Shown here: in pieces, positions 22,073-31,710 of the stretch
Position numbering within the stretch: position 1 is the stretch's first letter
Layout: each line of letters starts with the position of its first letter
NCBI GenBank assembly: GCA_958445895.1
Contig: CAUCTV010000011.1
Span: 1 to 39,583, forward strand
From: an uncultured Collinsella sp.
GTDB lineage: Bacteria > Actinomycetota > Coriobacteriia > Coriobacteriales > Coriobacteriaceae
Length of the DNA: 39,583 nucleotides
Direction of reading: 5' to 3'
Notes under the pieces: generated by a model
What the model was told of the DNA's origin: nothing
What the model saw: only the letters and a program-made list of their open reading frames with translations
The model's database searches: none
Translations under genes and position numbers: made by a program

Positions 22073-24019
22073 TTAGCTATCGGAATGGCCAGCCGCCGCC
22101 TCGGCGCGCTCGGCATTCCATGCAACGAGCGCCTCGTGGACCGCCTTGGCAACATCGGCAGGTATGCCGCGAACTTCCGCGATCTCTTGCTCGCTCGCCG
22201 CGCGCAAACGCTTCATCGAGCCAAAATGGCGCATAAGGGCACGTTTTCTGGTGGGTCCCACGCCCGGAACGTCATCGAGTACCGAAACCGTCATGGCTTT
22301 ATCGCGCAACTCACGGTGGAACGTGATGGCAAATCGGTGGGACTCATCGCGTACCTGTTTAATTAGATAGAGCGAAGCAGACCCGGTCGGCAGCACGACA
22401 GGAGTCTCGTCCCAAGGCACAAAAACTTCCTCGTCGGCCTTCGCCAAGCCACAAACTGGTATATCGAGCCCAAGAGCCTCAAGTTGCTTGATCGCAGCGG
22501 TCAATTGCGGCTTACCGCCATCGACAACGAGCAAATCGGGGCGCGAGCCAAAGCGCTCGTCGGCCATGCGCTCGGGAGCATAGCGTCGTCCCAAAACCTC
22601 GGACATCGACACGAAGTCGTTTGCCTCGTCCAATTCGGCCTGAATTTTAAAACGACGGTACTGGCTCTTGTCGGCGCGCCCGTTGGTAAACACCACCATC
22701 GAGGCGACCGTAAAGGTGCCATGCAGTGTAGAGATATCGAAGCACTCGATACGCAACGGCGGCGATGGCAGCGCCAACGCACTTTCGAGCTCCAGGAGCG
22801 CTTGATTGGTGCGGTCGTCAGCGTACCCCGTTCGCATCATGTAGCGCATGAGGGCATGGCGCGCATTTTTGGATGCCATATCGAGCAGACGGTGCTTTTC
22901 GCCACGCTGCGGCCTATGGAGATGGCAGGAACGCTCACGCTTGCCCGCAAGCCACTCCCCCAGCGCCTCCGCATCCTCAAGCTCGACGGAAAGGTTGACC
23001 TCAGCTGGAATATCAGCCGTCTCGTCGTAATAGCGCTTAAGAAAGCCCGACTGGAGCTCTTCCTCGTCAACATCAAGACCCTTGTCGAGAATGAACTCGC
23101 AGGTGCGAACTGTTCGGCCCTCGCGAACGACGAAGACGCAAGCGGCGGAGATGGTCTCCTCGCGATAGAACCCGATGACATCGATATCGACACTGGAGGG
23201 AAAAACGACTTGCTGACGATCGTCCAGACCCCTGATGACCTCCAAACGACGTTTGACGCGTGCCGCGCGCTCAAAGTCGAGCGCCTCGGCGGCATCCGTC
23301 ATCTCGGAGGTCAGCTCATCGACGACATCCTTGCGATGGCCCGACAAAAAGCGCTCGACACGCTTGACGTTCTTGGCATAGTCTGCCGGGGAAATCGCGC
23401 CGATACACGCACCCGGGCCGCGCCCGACATGGTAGTCAAAGCAGGGACGCCCGTTTTGTGCGCAAATCATATTGACGATGTCTTCCTCGCCCTTGTGGGA
23501 CTCGATGGTACGGCGACAACGACGCCACTCCGCACAGGATGCAGAGCAGATGGGGATAACCTTGCGCAGCGTATCTATCGTCTCACGTGCCGCACGGCTA
23601 TCGGTATAGGGTCCAAAATAGCGCGTTCCCGGCTTATGACGCTCACGCGTGTATTTGATCGCGGGATACAGGTCGCCCTTTGTAATGGCAATAAAGGGGT
23701 AGCTCTTGTCATCCTTGAGGTCGACGTTAAAGTACGGATGGTACTGGCCGATCAGGTTGCGCTCGAGTACAAGCGCCTCATGCTCGGTTTCGACAACGAT
23801 GTAGTCAAAGCTCGCCACCAGCTGCATCATCAGCGGGATCTTTTGACGCTCATCCTGCAGTGTCACGTATTGACGCATGCGGGCGCGCAGGTTTTTCGCC
23901 TTGCCCACGTAGATGACATCGCCCTTGGCATCCTTCCAAAGGTAGCATCCGGGCTGTGTGGGAACGCGCGAAACCTGCTCGGCAAGCGTTGGTATGTTGT
24001 CGTGACCGGCCACGCGCAC
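22073..24019 (-). CDS. uvrC: Excinuclease ABC subunit C
   Basis: Makes both incisions in nucleotide excision repair; 648 residues. The GIY-YIG nuclease domain at the N-terminus shows GCYLWKDAKGDVIYVGKAKNLRARM. The UvrB-contacting UVR motif (AAEALDFERAARVKRRLEVI) lies near residue 240, the RNase H-like second nuclease has ECFDISTLHGT and LLVDGGKPQL, and the C-terminal helix-hairpin-helix pair has DDVPGVGPTRKRALMRHFGS. The GTG at 24017-24019 directly follows the murJ stop codon, with no room for an independent ribosome site outside murJ. In many actinobacteria rapZ follows uvrC; here about 11 kb of sugar genes lie between. Confidence 0.96.
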   Translation of the reverse strand: MRVAGHDNIPTLAEQVSRVPTQPGCYLWKDAKGDVIYVGKAKNLRARMRQYVTLQDERQKIPLMMQLVASFDYIVVETEHEALVLERNLIGQYHPYFNVDLKDDKSYPFIAITKGDLYPAIKYTRERHKPGTRYFGPYTDSRAARETIDTLRKVIPICSASCAEWRRCRRTIESHKGEEDIVNMICAQNGRPCFDYHVGRGPGACIGAISPADYAKNVKRVERFLSGHRKDVVDELTSEMTDAAEALDFERAARVKRRLEVIRGLDDRQQVVFPSSVDIDVIGFYREETISAACVFVVREGRTVRTCEFILDKGLDVDEEELQSGFLKRYYDETADIPAEVNLSVELEDAEALGEWLAGKRERSCHLHRPQRGEKHRLLDMASKNARHALMRYMMRTGYADDRTNQALLELESALALPSPPLRIECFDISTLHGTFTVASMVVFTNGRADKSQYRRFKIQAELDEANDFVSMSEVLGRRYAPERMADERFGSRPDLLVVDGGKPQLTAAIKQLEALGLDIPVCGLAKADEEVFVPWDETPVVLPTGSASLYLIKQVRDESHRFAITFHRELRDKAMTVSVLDDVPGVGPTRKRALMRHFGSMKRLRAASEQEIAEVRGIPADVAKAVHEALVAWNAERAEAAAGHSDS

Positions 24020-25702
24020 CTACTTGCGACGAAGCAGCGCCGAGACCTCGGGCATCTTAAGGACGACGGCAAGGCCAAAGGTAACAACAAGCGAGGCGAC
24101 ACCCGCAACGCAAACGTAGCCAAGAGTAATCAGAATCGAGCCGCCAAGTGCCCCGACAAAGTGTTCAAGCGCCCACATGACGCCGGCGCCTGCGGCAGCA
24201 CCTAGGCCACCGAGCAAAAGGCCAAAGAAACCGCCATGTAGGATAGATTTGACCTGAAGGCCACGCAGGCGACGACGCAGCCACCACAGCGAACAGCCGA
24301 CCAAGATCACGTAGTCGACGACATACGAAAGCGCGATTGCCGGCATACCGAAGCCCAGCACAACGCCAAACAGCAGAACCGAGCCGGCCTGGCCGATGGC
24401 GGAATACAGGCAATAGCGGCTATAGGGCTTCATGTCGAGCAAGGCAGAGAAGCTCTTCTGCATCAACACGACCACGCCGTAGAGCGGCAGCGAGAGCGCC
24501 AGGTAGACAAGGTACTCGGATACCAGCGCCACGCCGGATTCATCGAACTTGCCAGCACAGTAGATCATATTGAGCGGACGTGCGAAGACAATCAGGTACA
24601 GTGCGAACGGAATCAGGAAGAACAGCATCTGGGCGACGCCACGCGAAATGCCCGTGCGAACGCTGTCGTAATCCTTCTCCTGTGCGTCATGAGAGAGCTC
24701 GGTATAGAGCGCCGTCGAAAGCGAGGCGGCAATCAGCGCGTAGGGCAGCGTGTACCACAGGCGCGCATAGGCGATGACGGAAGGACCCGTCTCGGGCTGG
24801 ACCACCAGCGCGGCAGCGTTGGTGATAGAAGTCGAGACAAACATGCACACCGTGGCGAGCAGCGTCGGGATACCGAGCGCAATCGTCTGGCGCAGCGCGG
24901 GGTCCTTAAAGTCGATATGGATATGGGGATGCACGCCGTGCTTGCCAAGCGCGGGAATCTGACATGCCATCTGAACAAAGACACCGAGGGTCGTACCGGC
25001 CGCAATCAAGATGATGCCGGCACGTTCGCCAAACTGTGCGGACACGGGCGCAAAACCCATAAAGCTCGCAATGACGATCACATTGTTGAGGACCGGGGCA
25101 AACGTCGACCAAAAGTAGTCGCGGTGTGCGTTGAGAACGCCCGAGAACACCGAGCCCAAACCATAAAACAGAATCTGGATGGCAAAGAAACGGAACATGA
25201 ACGCAGCGGTATCCATGCTGCCACCGTCACCCGAAAGGAACGATTGCGTCCAGATAAAGCCCGGGGCGAACACGGTCCCCAGCAACGAAATGCCACCCAG
25301 CACTAAAAGCAGAATGCCGAGCAGGTTGCCCACGTACTCGTTCGAGGCCTCGCGACCCTGCTCACGCCTCACGCCCATGTACACGGGCAAAAACGCCGTC
25401 ACGAGCATGCCACCCATCACGAGTTCGTAGAGCATATTGGGCAGGTTGTTGGCGACCTGATAGGAGGACGAGAGTAGCGACATGCCGATAGCGGCCGCCA
25501 TTGCCCACGTGCGGATAAAACCGGTGACGCGAGACACGATAGTCAGGATGGTCATAAGCCCGGCGGAACGACCAACCGTGGAGTAGTCCGACGAGCCCAT
25601 GTCGTCAGTGTCATCTCGCGACGAAGAAGCTTCGGATGAGGGTGTCTGAGGCGCAGATTCTTTTGCAAAATGAGCTCCGCGCTTCAATTCTTCCTGCGGC
25701 AT
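24020..25702 (-). CDS. murJ: Lipid II flippase MurJ (MviN family)
   Basis: Integral membrane protein that moves the peptidoglycan precursor lipid II across the cytoplasmic membrane; 560 residues with about 14 predicted helices. A cytosolic Ser/Asp-rich extension of about 45 residues precedes the MurJ start (SAGLMTILTIVSRVTGFIRTWAMAAAIG), followed by NNLPNMLYELVMGGMLVTAFLPVY, a strong family hallmark. The ATG has AGAGGA upstream and lies three bases after the ybaK stop; its own stop abuts uvrC. The ybaK-murJ-uvrC trio is one transcription unit. Confidence 0.93.
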   Translation of the reverse strand: MPQEELKRGAHFAKESAPQTPSSEASSSRDDTDDMGSSDYSTVGRSAGLMTILTIVSRVTGFIRTWAMAAAIGMSLLSSSYQVANNLPNMLYELVMGGMLVTAFLPVYMGVRREQGREASNEYVGNLLGILLLVLGGISLLGTVFAPGFIWTQSFLSGDGGSMDTAAFMFRFFAIQILFYGLGSVFSGVLNAHRDYFWSTFAPVLNNVIVIASFMGFAPVSAQFGERAGIILIAAGTTLGVFVQMACQIPALGKHGVHPHIHIDFKDPALRQTIALGIPTLLATVCMFVSTSITNAAALVVQPETGPSVIAYARLWYTLPYALIAASLSTALYTELSHDAQEKDYDSVRTGISRGVAQMLFFLIPFALYLIVFARPLNMIYCAGKFDESGVALVSEYLVYLALSLPLYGVVVLMQKSFSALLDMKPYSRYCLYSAIGQAGSVLLFGVVLGFGMPAIALSYVVDYVILVGCSLWWLRRRLRGLQVKSILHGGFFGLLLGGLGAAAGAGVMWALEHFVGALGGSILITLGYVCVAGVASLVVTFGLAVVLKMPEVSALLRRK

Positions 25703-25705
25703 CGC

Positions 25706-26206
25706 TCAGTCCTCTCTCGTAATCGCGGCAACCGTCGCCCCGCAAAATGCAATTAAATCATCGGGTGCAAGCTCGAGCTGATAACCACGCTTGCCTCCCG
25801 AAATAAAAATGGTATCCCAAAGGACACACGTCTCATCAATGAGCGTCCGGTAGCGTTTTTTCATACCGACCGGGCTGCAGCCGCCGCGAACGTAGCCAGT
25901 CGCCGCAAGCAAATCCTTCACATGCATCATAACCAAGGACTTCTCCCCCGCGGCACGCGCGGCGGACTTTAGATCGAGCTCATCGGCAACAGGGATGCAG
26001 CACACGACATGGTCGTTGGACGGCGTCACGCAGACCAAGGTCTTAAATCCTTGACCGGGCTCCTCGCCAAGCTGCTCCGAAATCGCGACCCCCAGGCCCA
26101 CCGACTCATCGCCATCGTCTTCGTACGTATGTAGAACATAGGAAATGCCGGCGCTTTCCAGCTCGCGCATCGCATTGGTTTTTGGCGTCTTTACAGCCTT
26201 TGCCAT
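25706..26206 (-). CDS. ybaK: YbaK/EbsC-type aminoacyl-tRNA deacylase
   Basis: Trans-editing enzyme that hydrolyses Cys-tRNA(Pro), 166 residues, cytosolic. TPKTNAMRELESAGI at the start and the core GGCSPVGMKKRYRTLIDE, containing the conserved Lys region and glycines of the active site, are typical of the Cys-tRNA(Pro) deacylase branch. The ATG at 26204-26206 follows AAGGA; a reading from 26302 would add 32 residues unlike the family. A TATACT at 26244-26249 could be its -10 box. It heads the ybaK-murJ-uvrC unit. Confidence 0.9.
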   Translation of the reverse strand: MAKAVKTPKTNAMRELESAGISYVLHTYEDDGDESVGLGVAISEQLGEEPGQGFKTLVCVTPSNDHVVCCIPVADELDLKSAARAAGEKSLVMMHVKDLLAATGYVRGGCSPVGMKKRYRTLIDETCVLWDTIFISGGKRGYQLELAPDDLIAFCGATVAAITRED

Positions 26207-26243
26207 GACATATCCTTTCCCTCGCATTCGGACGCAACGATTA

Positions 26244-26249
26244 AGTATA
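26244..26249 (-). promoter_or_regulatory. Candidate -10 box for ybaK-murJ-uvrC
   Basis: TATACT on the minus strand, about 38 bases before the ybaK ATG. The -35 region (TGACGT at 18 bases) is a partial match. Pattern evidence only. Confidence 0.35.
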
Positions 26250-26287
26250 TGTCCAATTCGGCTGCATACGTCACTTCGGCACAGCAA

Positions 26288-26318
26288 GCGCCATCGAATC
26301 ACAAGGAGTCGATGGCGC
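26288..26318 (-). terminator. Hairpin after uvrA, weak terminator
   Basis: A perfect 10-bp stem (GCGCCATCGA with TCGATGGCGC) closes an 11-base loop some 20 bases after the uvrA stop. The minus-strand tail (TTGCTGTGCC) is poor in T, so termination may be partial or the hairpin may mark the transcript end. Confidence 0.5.
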
Positions 26319-26338
26319 CCATAAACTGAATCGCCTAT

Positions 26339-29218
26339 TTATTGAGCATCAAGTTGAGCCTGACGCTCCCGGTCACGCCTGAGCAACGGTGCCAAAAACT
26401 TGCCCGTATAACTCTGCGGACAGTCCGCAACCTGCTCCGGTGTGCCCGAAACCACGACGGTTCCGCCGCCGTTACCGCCCTCGGGACCCATATCGATCAG
26501 GCGGTCGGCAACCTTGATGACATCAAGGTTGTGCTCAATCACCAGCACCGTGTTGCCCGCATCGACCAAGCGCTGCAGCACATCGAGCAGCTGGCGGACG
26601 TCCTCAAAATGAAGACCGGTCGTCGGCTCGTCCAAAATATAGAACGTCTTGCCCGTCTGGCGTCGATGAAGCTCCTTGGCGAGCTTCACACGCTGCGCCT
26701 CGCCGCCCGAGAGCGTCGTGGCGGGCTGGCCCAGGCTCACGTAGCCCAAGCCTACATCGTACAGCGTCTGGAGCTTTCGCTTGATCTGCGGGATATTCCC
26801 AAAGAAGGCCAGCGCCTCGGTGACGCTCATGTCGAGCACGTCCGAGATGGTCTTGCCACGGTAGGTGACCTCGAGTGTCTCGCGGTTGTAGCGTTTACCG
26901 CCGCAAACTTCGCAGGGAACGTAGATATCGGGAAGGAAGTGCATCTCGATCTTAATCTGCCCATCGCCCTTGCACGCCTCACAGCGCCCGCCACTCACAT
27001 TAAAGGAGAAACGACCCGGCGAGTAGCCGCGCGCCTTCGACTCCGGCGTACTCGCAAACAGCGCGCGAAGATCATCCCACAGGCCGATATAGGTAGCAGG
27101 GTTGGAGCGCGGCGTGCGGCCAATCGGCGACTGGTCGATATCGATAACCTTATCGATACACTCGATGCCCTCGATTTTCTTATACGGACCCACAGGGCGC
27201 GTCGAACGGTGAATGACATTCGTAAGGGCAGGCGCAATGGTGTCGGTAACCAGGGAGCTCTTGCCCGATCCCGACACGCCGGTAACAACCGTAAGCGTAC
27301 CAAACTCGATTTTGGCGGTAACGTTTTTGAGGTTGTTGGCTCGAGCGCCCGTAATTTTAAGGCAGCCGCGACCGGGCTTGCGCCGTTCATCAGGCACCCG
27401 GATCATTCGTTTGCCGGTCAGATAAGCGCCCGTCATCGACTCAGGACACGCCATGATATCGGCAGGCGTTCCCGCCGCGACTACGTGTCCGCCGTTGACG
27501 CCGGCGCCGGGCCCCATGTCGATCACGTAATCGGCGGCACGGATTGTATCCTCGTCGTGTTCGACGACGATAACGGTATTGCCGATATCGCGCAGGCGCT
27601 CGAGCGTCTTGATCAAGCGCTCGTTGTCACGCTGATGAAGACCGATCGAGGGCTCGTCCAGAATATAGAGCACGCCCATGAGACCCGCGCCGATCTGCGT
27701 TGCCAGACGAATACGCTGCGCCTCGCCACCGGAAAGCGTCGCCGAGGCACGATCGAGCGTCAGATAGTCGAGTCCAACATCGACCAGAAAACGCAAGCGC
27801 TCCAGGATTTCCTTGACGATACGGCCGCCGATAAACTGTTGGCGCTCGGTGAGCTCCAGGCCCTCAAAAAACTCGAGCGATTCACGGCACGACAGGCAAC
27901 AAACCTCGTAAATGGACTTGCCGCCCACGGTGACGGCGAGCATCTCGGAGCGCAAACGAGCGCCGTGGCAGGTCGAGCACGGCTCCTCGCGAATGTACTT
28001 CTCCAGGCGCGCCTTGGTGTTCTCGTTCGTCGTCTCGGTATAGCGTTCGTACAGGATGTTGCGAACGCCCGAAAACTTGGTATCCCACTGGCTGCGACGT
28101 CCGTCGAGCTTTTGGTAGTCGACCGAGATCTTCGTATCGCCCAGGCCATCCAAGAATGCACGACGCACGCGAGGGGGCAAGTCCTCCCACGGCGTATCGG
28201 CGCTCACCTTAAAGTGTTTGCAGACCGCAGCAAAAATCTGCGGATAGTAGTTCGAATTGCCAAACAGGCTACCAAAGACTCCGTCGGCAATGGACTTCGA
28301 GGGGTCCTCGATCAGCGCCTCGGCATCAACGGTTTTCTTAAAGCCCAGGCCGTCGCACTCAGGACATGCGCCATAGGGAGCGTTAAACGAAAAATCACGC
28401 GGCTGAAGATCGTCAATGGAGTGTCCATGCTCCGGGCACGCCAAGGCCAACGAATACTCCAGCAGCTCGCCCTCGGTCCCCTCGGGAGCATCACGATCGG
28501 GCAGCATGTACACGTTTACATTGCCGTGAGCCAGCGCGGTCGCCTGCTCAACAGACTCGGCGATACGGCCCAGAGAATTCTCACGGATCACGATGCGATC
28601 GACCACGACCTCGATATCGTGCTTGAATTTCTTATCCAAATCGATCGGATCGTCGAGCGAGCGCACTTCACCGTCGACACGCACGCGGCTAAAGCCCTCG
28701 GCGCGAAGGTCCTCAAACAGTTTGGTGTACTCGCCTTTTCGCCCGCGCACCACCGGTGCCAGCACAAACGCGCGGCGGCCCTCCCCCGCCGCCAAGACCT
28801 TGTCGGCAACCTGGTCGGTCGTCTGGCGCTCAATGACGCGGCCGCATTCGGGACAGTGCGGGGTGCCCACACGGGCGAACAGCAGGCGCAGATAGTCATA
28901 AATCTCGGTTACGGTGCCAACCGTCGAGCGAGGGTTTTTAGACGTCGTCTTTTGGTCGATCGACACCGCCGGCGAAAGGCCGTCGATTGAATCCAAGTCG
29001 GGTTTGTCCATCTGGCCCAAGAACTGGCGCGCATAGCTCGAAAGACTCTCGACGTATCGACGCTGGCCCTCGGCATAGATAGTGTCAAATGCCAGCGAAC
29101 TCTTGCCCGAGCCAGAAAGACCGGTAATGACCACGAGTTGGTCACGCGGAATGGAAACATCGATATCACGGAGGTTGTGCTCACGAGCGCCGCGAATAAC
29201 GATAGAAGAATCAGACAT
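26339..29218 (-). CDS. uvrA: Excinuclease ABC subunit A
   Basis: Damage-sensing ATPase of nucleotide excision repair, 959 residues. Two ABC ATPase modules: the first with GLSGSGKSSLAFDTIYAEGQRRYVESLSSYARQF, the second with GVSGSGKSSLV. Both signature motifs (LSGGEAQR) and Walker B segments (LDEPSIGLH, LDEPTTGLH) are intact, and zinc-finger Cys pairs are seen in CPECGR, CPECDGLG, CSTCHGARL and CEACKGDG...CEVCGGKRY. The ATG at 29216-29218 follows AAGGAG and gives the canonical SSIVIRGAREHNLRDID start. It is transcribed away from the LTA-synthase-like gene. Confidence 0.97.
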   Translation of the reverse strand: MSDSSIVIRGAREHNLRDIDVSIPRDQLVVITGLSGSGKSSLAFDTIYAEGQRRYVESLSSYARQFLGQMDKPDLDSIDGLSPAVSIDQKTTSKNPRSTVGTVTEIYDYLRLLFARVGTPHCPECGRVIERQTTDQVADKVLAAGEGRRAFVLAPVVRGRKGEYTKLFEDLRAEGFSRVRVDGEVRSLDDPIDLDKKFKHDIEVVVDRIVIRENSLGRIAESVEQATALAHGNVNVYMLPDRDAPEGTEGELLEYSLALACPEHGHSIDDLQPRDFSFNAPYGACPECDGLGFKKTVDAEALIEDPSKSIADGVFGSLFGNSNYYPQIFAAVCKHFKVSADTPWEDLPPRVRRAFLDGLGDTKISVDYQKLDGRRSQWDTKFSGVRNILYERYTETTNENTKARLEKYIREEPCSTCHGARLRSEMLAVTVGGKSIYEVCCLSCRESLEFFEGLELTERQQFIGGRIVKEILERLRFLVDVGLDYLTLDRASATLSGGEAQRIRLATQIGAGLMGVLYILDEPSIGLHQRDNERLIKTLERLRDIGNTVIVVEHDEDTIRAADYVIDMGPGAGVNGGHVVAAGTPADIMACPESMTGAYLTGKRMIRVPDERRKPGRGCLKITGARANNLKNVTAKIEFGTLTVVTGVSGSGKSSLVTDTIAPALTNVIHRSTRPVGPYKKIEGIECIDKVIDIDQSPIGRTPRSNPATYIGLWDDLRALFASTPESKARGYSPGRFSFNVSGGRCEACKGDGQIKIEMHFLPDIYVPCEVCGGKRYNRETLEVTYRGKTISDVLDMSVTEALAFFGNIPQIKRKLQTLYDVGLGYVSLGQPATTLSGGEAQRVKLAKELHRRQTGKTFYILDEPTTGLHFEDVRQLLDVLQRLVDAGNTVLVIEHNLDVIKVADRLIDMGPEGGNGGGTVVVSGTPEQVADCPQSYTGKFLAPLLRRDRERQAQLDAQ

Positions 29219-29411
29219 GGAAGCTCCTTGCCTCCTATTGCATCGAATCATACTGTCGATGAGTTTAGCGCACTCGACGCGCACAGATGTTCGTAATACA
29301 AGATTCGCAGACCTTTAGCTTTGCGTATCGGGTGCTTTGTTTCTCGAAATGCCGTGGAAAGGTTACAGTAATCTACTACTGAACTTAATTTGCTGTAACA
29401 GAGGAACGTCC

Positions 29412-31565
29412 ATGACCGAAGATATCCCCCTTGAAATCACTTCGAGCGACATGGCCAATCTGCCCATATTCATCGCCGTCCTTATCGTGGCCACCGTCGT
29501 CGTGCGCGTGTATTTTTCAATCAAACACAATGAAAAGCCGCCCATTGCCCGCGTCTTTTGGTGCGCGACGCTCCTCATCCCGCTCGGCGTGGTAGCTGCA
29601 CGGATTACGAATCAATTGCTCGTAAATGAGGACAGTTCCCTATGGGTCCTTTCTTATTCGGCGCTCGGTGCTGCCGCCGTCATACTTCTTGTCGAGCCCT
29701 TGGTTTCGGGACTTATTGACCAAACCGATCTTGAGACGGGAACGGTTGCCTGTATTTGCCGTGACATCCTTGTCATCGCCGCTGTTTCAGCGCTCTCGTT
29801 CGTTTCACTCGAAATTGCCTGCAACGAAACGTTCTATCACATTCCCGCCAACTCATTCGGGTTTTCCGTCGGGCTGCTCGCGACGGTTCTGCTCTCCCTT
29901 TATCTGCTGGGACAGCGTCATGGGGGCGTCATGGCCCTCGTGCCCGTCGTCTGTTGCATCCTTGGCATTGCCGAGCACTTCGTCATAACGTTTAAAGGCG
30001 AAGCCATCCTGCCAAGCGATATCTTGGCCCTTGGCACTGCAATGGAAGTGAGCGAGGGATACGAGTTTACCTTTACCGCCGGAATCGTAACCTCTCTCGC
30101 CCTGCTGGAGATTTCCCTGGGGCTTCTTTCGCTTATCCGACCGCGAAAGCTCCGTACGCCCACCCATGTCTTCCCCGCAATCGCCGCTAACCTCTGCGCT
30201 TTTCTGCTAGTGACCGTTGTGGGGCTCTCGGGCTTTTCCAGCATCGACTTGGAGCAGGCGCTGAATTTTGGATTTGACCGTTGGCAGCCCATCACCACGT
30301 ATGCGTCTCAGGGTTTTATCACTTCGTTCACCGAAATGGTCAACGAGTTGCCTATTGAGAGGCCCGAAGACTATACGCCCGATGAGGCGCAGAGCATCGA
30401 GCAGGAGCTCGCCGCCACCTACGACAGCACGTATGGCTCGAGCGAGCAGCGCGCGGCGGCCGTTGCCCAGTTCAATGAAATCAAGCCGACGATTGTTGCC
30501 GTCATGAACGAGAGTTTTAGCGACCTTTCGTGCTTTGAGCAGCTCCAGGCGGCCGGGTACACCGGCCCCGCATTCTACAACTCGCTTCCCGACACACTTG
30601 TTCGCGGCACCATGCTCGCTTCGGTCGCCGGTGGCGGAACGGCGAACTCCGAATTCGAATTTTTGACCGGAGCGACAACGGCCTTTGTCGGATTAGGCAA
30701 AATCCCCTATCAGCTATATCAGATGAATGGTGTCAACAGCCTGGCAAAGGACCTTAAGGAGCTTGGGTATACCGCTACCGCTATGCACCCGCAAAACCCC
30801 GTCAACTACCATCGAGATAAAATCTATCAGCAGCTGGGCTTTGGAGACTTTCTTTCGATCGGCGATTTCGAAGGTGCGCCCTGTTACCATGCCGGCGTAT
30901 GCGACTACGCCACCTACGACAAGATACTCGACCTGCTTAGAACCGACGAAGCCCCACAGTTCATCTTTGACGTCACGATGCAAAATCACGGCGGCTACGA
31001 CTATGGCACCGTTCCCGCCGAGGAGCTGACAAACTATTGGGTCGAGGGAGCCAGCGAGGGCGCCAATAGCGCGCTCAACACCTATCTTACCTGCATCAAC
31101 GCATCCGACCGGGACCTCGAGTACTTTATCAACGAGCTCCGCAATATCGGCAGACCGGTTGTCCTTGTCTTTTTTGGCGACCATCAGCCGAGCGCCGCAA
31201 CGACTCTCAACGACGAGCTGTACCCTCAGGAAGATACGGCAAGCCACGCTTTCCGTATCTATCAGTCGACATATTTCGTCTGGGCTAACTATGAAATCGC
31301 CGGCAATACCGAGCTCAACGTCTACGACACCGTCGGGGCAAACGAGATTGCAGCCATTACCCTTAATAAGATCGGCGCCCCGCTCACCGACTATCAAAAG
31401 GCTCTGCTTGCAACAAGGTCAGATGTGCCCACCATCAATGTCGCCGGCTACCTTGGTGCCGACGGGCTGCGCTACGACTTGGAATCTGAAGACAGCCCAT
31501 ACGCCTCAACGATCGACAAGCTGCAGCGCATGCAATACCTCGAGTTCGCCAGCAAAGTTCAGTAA
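29412..31565 (+). CDS. LTA-synthase-like membrane sulfatase-fold phosphoglycerol transferase
   Basis: A 717-residue membrane protein with about eight predicted helices in residues 16-285 and an extracytoplasmic alkaline-phosphatase/sulfatase-fold domain from about residue 357. The domain begins KPTIVAVMNESFSDLSCFE, the Glu being a metal ligand; the nucleophilic Thr lies in GGGTANSEFEFLTG near residue 410; VTMQNHGGYDYG and FFGDHQPS (about 588) supply further metal ligands. Family members add glycerol phosphate from phosphatidylglycerol to a glycolipid anchor or glycan. More helices than the five of LtaS place it in the broader LTA synthase family. The ATG follows GAGGA. It heads the plus-strand island. 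Confidence 0.88.
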   Translation: MTEDIPLEITSSDMANLPIFIAVLIVATVVVRVYFSIKHNEKPPIARVFWCATLLIPLGVVAARITNQLLVNEDSSLWVLSYSALGAAAVILLVEPLVSGLIDQTDLETGTVACICRDILVIAAVSALSFVSLEIACNETFYHIPANSFGFSVGLLATVLLSLYLLGQRHGGVMALVPVVCCILGIAEHFVITFKGEAILPSDILALGTAMEVSEGYEFTFTAGIVTSLALLEISLGLLSLIRPRKLRTPTHVFPAIAANLCAFLLVTVVGLSGFSSIDLEQALNFGFDRWQPITTYASQGFITSFTEMVNELPIERPEDYTPDEAQSIEQELAATYDSTYGSSEQRAAAVAQFNEIKPTIVAVMNESFSDLSCFEQLQAAGYTGPAFYNSLPDTLVRGTMLASVAGGGTANSEFEFLTGATTAFVGLGKIPYQLYQMNGVNSLAKDLKELGYTATAMHPQNPVNYHRDKIYQQLGFGDFLSIGDFEGAPCYHAGVCDYATYDKILDLLRTDEAPQFIFDVTMQNHGGYDYGTVPAEELTNYWVEGASEGANSALNTYLTCINASDRDLEYFINELRNIGRPVVLVFFGDHQPSAATTLNDELYPQEDTASHAFRIYQSTYFVWANYEIAGNTELNVYDTVGANEIAAITLNKIGAPLTDYQKALLATRSDVPTINVAGYLGADGLRYDLESEDSPYASTIDKLQRMQYLEFASKVQ

Positions 31566-31649
31566 GCCCGCCCATTCGCTTGGACCCATCGTATTGCAAG
31601 CACGCTCGGCCCAAATGCATCGCAAATGACTCCCGCTCGCAAACGAGGG

Positions 31650-31688
31650 TACAATGACGCTCGTGTCACATCACGGGGCTCCGGCCCC
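31650..31688 (+). promoter_or_regulatory. Candidate promoter and leader hairpin of the Mrp operon
   Basis: TACAAT (31650-31655) with a partial -35 (ATGACT, 31626-31631, spacing 18) is a fair promoter. Shortly after the expected start a GC-rich hairpin GGGGC-TCCG-GCCCC (31675-31688) forms, ahead of the AAAGGAG ribosome site. No T tract follows, so it is a leader hairpin and not a terminator. Confidence 0.45.
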
Positions 31689-31710
31689 AACATATACAAA
31701 GGAGTCATAC

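Noticed and set aside
26342..28990. An 882-codon plus-strand frame opposite uvrA
   Set aside because: Same shadow effect; uvrA on the other strand has all family motifs and a proper start.
29362..29399. Inverted repeat GTTACAG/CTGTAAC upstream of the LTA-synthase-like gene
   Set aside because: Seven-base arms 24 bases apart in an AT-rich region are likely by chance, and no promoter hexamers are placed clearly relative to them.
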